Assembly: GCA_015978205.1 (NCBI GenBank) | Contig: JADWMM010000002.1 | Span: forward strand, 98,750 to 162,749 | Source: Alkaliphilus sp. NP8 | Lineage (GTDB): Bacteria > Bacillota > Clostridia > Peptostreptococcales > Natronincolaceae | Direction of reading: 5' to 3' | Length of the DNA: 64,000 bases | In this document: one piece after another, positions 61,432 to 64,000 of the stretch | How positions within the stretch are numbered: position 1 is the first letter of the stretch | How the letters are laid out: the number at the start of each line of letters is the position of its first letter | Made by a program: the position numbers and the translations under genes | The notes under the pieces: model-generated | What the model was told of the DNA's origin: nothing | Seen by the model: only the letters and a program-made list of their open reading frames with translations | Databases searched by the model: none

Positions 61432-62064
61432 TTATTTGCCTTGCTTTATACTTTCGTTAATTGTAACTAATCCTTTTTTAGGACCTGGTATAGCACCTTT
61501 TACAATTAATAAATTTCTTTCAACGTCTACTTTAACAATCTCTAAGTTTTGGATTGTTACTTTTTCACTTCCCATATGTCCTGGAAGTTTCTTACCTTTA
61601 AATACTCTTGATGGGTCTGATGCAGCCCCCATAGAACCTGGACCTCTGTGATAATGAGAACCGTGAGTCATAGGTCCTCTACTTTGATTATGTCTCTTAA
61701 TAGAACCTTGGAACCCTTTACCTTTAGATGTTCCAGTAACATCTACACTATCTCCAACACTGAAAAGATCAGCCTTTAATTCTTGTCCTGCTTCAAACCC
61801 TTCTGTGCTTTCTACTCTAAACTCTTGTAGAGTTCTCTTTGGAGATAAACCAGCCTTATCAAGATGACCTTTCTTTGGCTTATTTAAATTCTTTTCTTTA
61901 ATTTCTCCGTATCCAACTTGAATAGCGTTATAACCTTCTTTTTCTTCAGTTTTAACTTGTGCTACAACGTTAGATGCAACTTCAATTACTGTTACCGGGA
62001 TAACAACTCCTAATTCATCAAAAATTTGTGTCATACCGATTTTTTTACCCATTAAACCTTTCAT
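61432..62064 (-). CDS. rplC: Ribosomal protein L3
   Basis: 210 residues. [25 protein letters not shown] and [22 protein letters not shown], the finger reaching toward the peptidyl-transferase centre. Preceded by a 95-base structured gap after rpsJ. Confidence 0.98.
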   Translation of the reverse strand: MKGLMGKKIGMTQIFDELGVVIPVTVIEVASNVVAQVKTEEKEGYNAIQVGYGEIKEKNLNKPKKGHLDKAGLSPKRTLQEFRVESTEGFEAGQELKADLFSVGDSVDVTGTSKGKGFQGSIKRHNQSRGPMTHGSHYHRGPGSMGAASDPSRVFKGKKLPGHMGSEKVTIQNLEIVKVDVERNLLIVKGAIPGPKKGLVTINESIKQGK

Positions 62065-62092
62065 ACATACACCTCCTATTAATCTTACAGCG

Positions 62093-62148
62093 GATTAGCT
62101 TTTGCTAATCATTCTAAGATAGGATGAATAAACATCTCTTTATCTTAG
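62093..62148 (-). promoter_or_regulatory. Two hairpins in the rpsJ-rplC gap
   Basis: On the minus strand CTAAGATA/TATCTTAG encloses GATG/CATC, then GATTAGC/GCTAATC with a 4-base AAAA loop. Neither is followed by a T-tract; they lie before the rplC ribosome binding site (AGGAGG). Confidence 0.45.
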
Positions 62149-62159
62149 CTCTGTTGAGT

Positions 62160-62474
62160 CTATAACTTAATTTCAATGTCAACTCCTGCTGGTAAATCTA
62201 ATCTCATTAGTGAGTCAACAGTTTTTTGACTTGGGTTTAAAATATCAATCAATCTCTTGTGAGTTCTCATTTCAAACTGCTCTCTAGAGTCTTTGTACTT
62301 ATGAACAGCTCTTAAAATAGTAATGATTTCTTTTTGAGTTGGTAGTGGCACTGGACCAGATACTTCCGCACCATTTCTTTTAGCTGTTTCAACAATTCTC
62401 TCAGCAGATTGATCTAATACTTTGTGATCATATCCCTTAAGTCTGATTCTAATTTTTTGATTTCCATTAGCCAT
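62160..62474 (-). CDS. rpsJ: Ribosomal protein S10
   Basis: 104 residues. [25 protein letters not shown] and [26 protein letters not shown] are standard; also NusE, the antitermination partner of NusB. First gene of the S10 operon. GGAGGG precedes the ATG. Confidence 0.98.
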   Translation of the reverse strand: MANGNQKIRIRLKGYDHKVLDQSAERIVETAKRNGAEVSGPVPLPTQKEIITILRAVHKYKDSREQFEMRTHKRLIDILNPSQKTVDSLMRLDLPAGVDIEIKL

Positions 62475-62662
62475 TTAATTTCCCTCCTTCTCATCGCACG
62501 TTATTTTCTTACGTACGACTCAGGCCATGATACACTGTCCCGGGTGTGTTGACACAGTATAAAAACGAGACAATAGGCCTTGTCGCCCGATTCTTTGATC
62601 AAGACATGCTCTGTGAAAATTCCCCCTAGGGCAACCTTTCACTTCATCGCCTCTTAACACAC
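62475..62662 (-). ncRNA. Structured S10-operon leader
   Basis: About 185 transcribed bases before rpsJ. Stems include ACTGTGTCAACACACCCGGG, ACAGTGT pairing (ACTGTG/ACAGTGT), GACAAGGCCTATTGTC, GGTTGCCCTAGGGGGAA, and ACGTAAGAAAATAACGT near the gene. Position and complexity fit an autoregulatory ribosomal protein leader; an S10-Clostridia leader class has been described from comparative RNA searches, but I cannot confirm a match. Confidence 0.6.
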
Positions 62663-62668
62663 TAATAT

Positions 62669-62697
62669 AGTTTATAATATATCTGAACAAATTTCAA
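62669..62697 (-). promoter_or_regulatory. Promoter of the S10 operon leader
   Basis: -35 TTGAAA (62692-62697), 17-bp spacer, -10 TAAACT (62669-62674), downstream of the tuf terminator. Confidence 0.5.
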
Positions 62698-62740
62698 GGC
62701 ATTTTTAATTTTTTTTTAGATATTTTAATTCTTTATAATG

Positions 62741-62777
62741 CAAATTTAGAAGAAGGAAGTTCCTTCTTCTAAATTTG
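62741..62777 (-). terminator. Hairpin after tuf
   Basis: A perfect 17-bp stem CAAATTTAGAAGAAGGA / TCCTTCTTCTAAATTTG with a 3-base loop 20 bases past tuf. The following minus-strand sequence is only weakly T-rich, so termination may be partial. Confidence 0.65.
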
Positions 62778-62798
62778 TTAATAATTATAGTTATTTAA

Positions 62799-63992
62799 TT
62801 ATTCAGTAATTGAAGCTACAACTCCAGCTCCTACTGTTCTACCACCTTCACGGATAGCGAATCTTAATCCTTCTTCGATTGCGATTGGGTGGATTAATTC
62901 GATGTCCATTGTTACGTTATCTCCAGGCATTACCATTTCCATTCCTTCTGGTAACTTGATTGATCCTGTGATATCTGTTGTTCTAAAGTAGAACTGTGGT
63001 CTATACCCATCAAAGAATGGTGTATGTCTTCCACCTTCTTCTTTCTTTAATACGTATACTTCTGCCTTGAACTTTGTATGTGGATTAATTGTTCCTGCTT
63101 TAGCTAGTACTTGTCCTCTTTGGATTTCATCTCTTTGGATTCCTCTAAGTAATAATCCTACGTTGTCTCCTGCTTCTGCTTGATCTAGTAACTTTCTGAA
63201 CATTTCTACTCCTGTTACTACGATCTTTCTCGGCTCTTCTGTAAGTCCTACTAATTCTACTTCGTCTTGAACCTTTACGATTCCTCTTTCTACTCTTCCT
63301 GTTGCTACTGTTCCTCTACCTGTAATTGAGAAAATGTCCTCTACTGGCATTAAGAATGCTTTTGCTGTATCTCTTTCTGGCGCAGGAATGTATGTGTCTA
63401 CTTGCTCGAATAATTCTACTATCTTTTGTCCCCACTCGCTATCTGGATCTTCTAATGCTTTTAATGCTGATCCTCTTACGATTGGTGTATCATCACCTGG
63501 GAAGTCATATTCGCTAAGTAATTCTCTTACTTCCATTTCTACTAATTCTAATAATTCTTCGTCATCTACCATGTCACATTTGTTTAAGAATACTACGATA
63601 TATGGTACTCCTACCTGTCTTGATAATAGGATATGCTCTCTTGTTTGTGGCATTGGACCATCTGCTGCTGATACTACTAAGATAGCTCCATCCATTTGTG
63701 CTGCTCCTGTAATCATGTTCTTTACGTAGTCAGCATGTCCTGGGCAGTCTACGTGTGCGTAGTGTCTGTTATCTGTTTCGTACTCTACGTGTGATGTTGA
63801 GATTGTGATTCCTCTTTCTCTTTCTTCTGGTGCTTTATCGATGTTATCGAATGCTACTGATGATCCTGTTCCATATTTTGTGTTTAATGTGTGTGTTATT
63901 GCTGCTGTTAATGTTGTTTTACCATGGTCTACGTGTCCAATTGTTCCAATATTAACATGTGGTTTGCTTCTTTCAAATTTTGCCTTTGACAT
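62799..63992 (-). CDS. tuf: Elongation factor Tu
   Basis: 397 residues. GTPase motifs [39 protein letters not shown] and SALKALED, then domains 2 and 3 ([31 protein letters not shown]). It delivers aminoacyl-tRNA to the ribosome. Codon use is more restricted than in neighbours, as expected for a very highly expressed gene. The start ATG lies 9 bases from the window edge, so its RBS is not visible and whether fusA precedes it cannot be seen. Confidence 0.98.
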   Translation of the reverse strand: MSKAKFERSKPHVNIGTIGHVDHGKTTLTAAITHTLNTKYGTGSSVAFDNIDKAPEERERGITISTSHVEYETDNRHYAHVDCPGHADYVKNMITGAAQMDGAILVVSAADGPMPQTREHILLSRQVGVPYIVVFLNKCDMVDDEELLELVEMEVRELLSEYDFPGDDTPIVRGSALKALEDPDSEWGQKIVELFEQVDTYIPAPERDTAKAFLMPVEDIFSITGRGTVATGRVERGIVKVQDEVELVGLTEEPRKIVVTGVEMFRKLLDQAEAGDNVGLLLRGIQRDEIQRGQVLAKAGTINPHTKFKAEVYVLKKEEGGRHTPFFDGYRPQFYFRTTDITGSIKLPEGMEMVMPGDNVTMDIELIHPIAIEEGLRFAIREGGRTVGAGVVASITE

Positions 63993-64000
63993 TATTATTT

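Overview
The window is AT-rich DNA (roughly 30% GC by eye) from a spore-forming anaerobic Firmicute of the class Clostridia. The evidence is strong GGAGG ribosome binding sites, frequent GTG/TTG starts, CotF-type spore coat genes, a rubrerythrin, GatCAB, an ECF transporter cassette next to the ribosomal protein cluster, and TPP and guanine riboswitches. I cannot name the genus from the sequence alone; a Tissierellales/Peptostreptococcales-type clostridium is a reasonable guess. No rRNA, tRNA, CRISPR array, transposase or prophage was seen. Almost everything is on the minus strand; the plus strand carries only a few small genes.

Layout. 1-5.4 kb: 5' part of a cell-wall amidase (cut by the window edge), an AIR-synthase-like protein, an unknown protein, a tiny Cys-rich protein and an unassigned membrane transporter. 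5.4-8.7 kb: gatCAB for Gln-tRNA/Asn-tRNA formation. 8.8-10.7 kb: a short rubrerythrin, a Lit-like (DUF1461) membrane protein and the first of two paralogous mini-membrane proteins. 10.4-14.5 kb: a TPP-riboswitch operon for uptake of thiamine pyrimidine precursors (two thiamine-binding DUF77/YkoF proteins, ThiXYZ-type ABC transporter, one methyltransferase). 14.5-22.9 kb: ligA-pcrA, tatA, brnQ, the second mini-membrane protein, a chemoreceptor-like protein with an N-terminal nucleotide-binding domain, and an orphan small protein. 22.9-35.4 kb: purine block: purK-[purE::purF]-purM-purN-purH-purD, a guanine-riboswitch-controlled AzgA-type permease, and guaB-guaA behind a second guanine riboswitch. 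35.6-42 kb: spore coat genes, an Mrp/Nbp35 ATPase, a holin-like membrane protein, an M20 amidohydrolase and a chemoreceptor. 42.3-64 kb: rplM-rpsI with an L13-type leader, truA, ecfT-ecfA2-ecfA1, and the complete alpha, spc and S10 ribosomal protein operons running down from tuf. rpmD and rpmJ are present but too short for the ORF track.

The most unusual items are: (i) a single reading frame fusing complete PurE to PurF, where the N-terminal-nucleophile Cys of PurF lies inside the polypeptide and would need self-cleavage that releases PurE; (ii) two 58-68 residue paralogues built from a duplicated LLFFFLLLV segment, each preceded by a match to the mother-cell sigma-K promoter pattern AC-N16-CATAnnnTA; (iii) a Rossmann-like domain fused to a chemoreceptor signalling domain; (iv) a GMP synthetase lacking its amidotransferase half, followed by a duplicated guaA 3'-end motif and inverted copies; (v) several structured leaders and a dispersed hairpin repeat found twice in untranslated regions.
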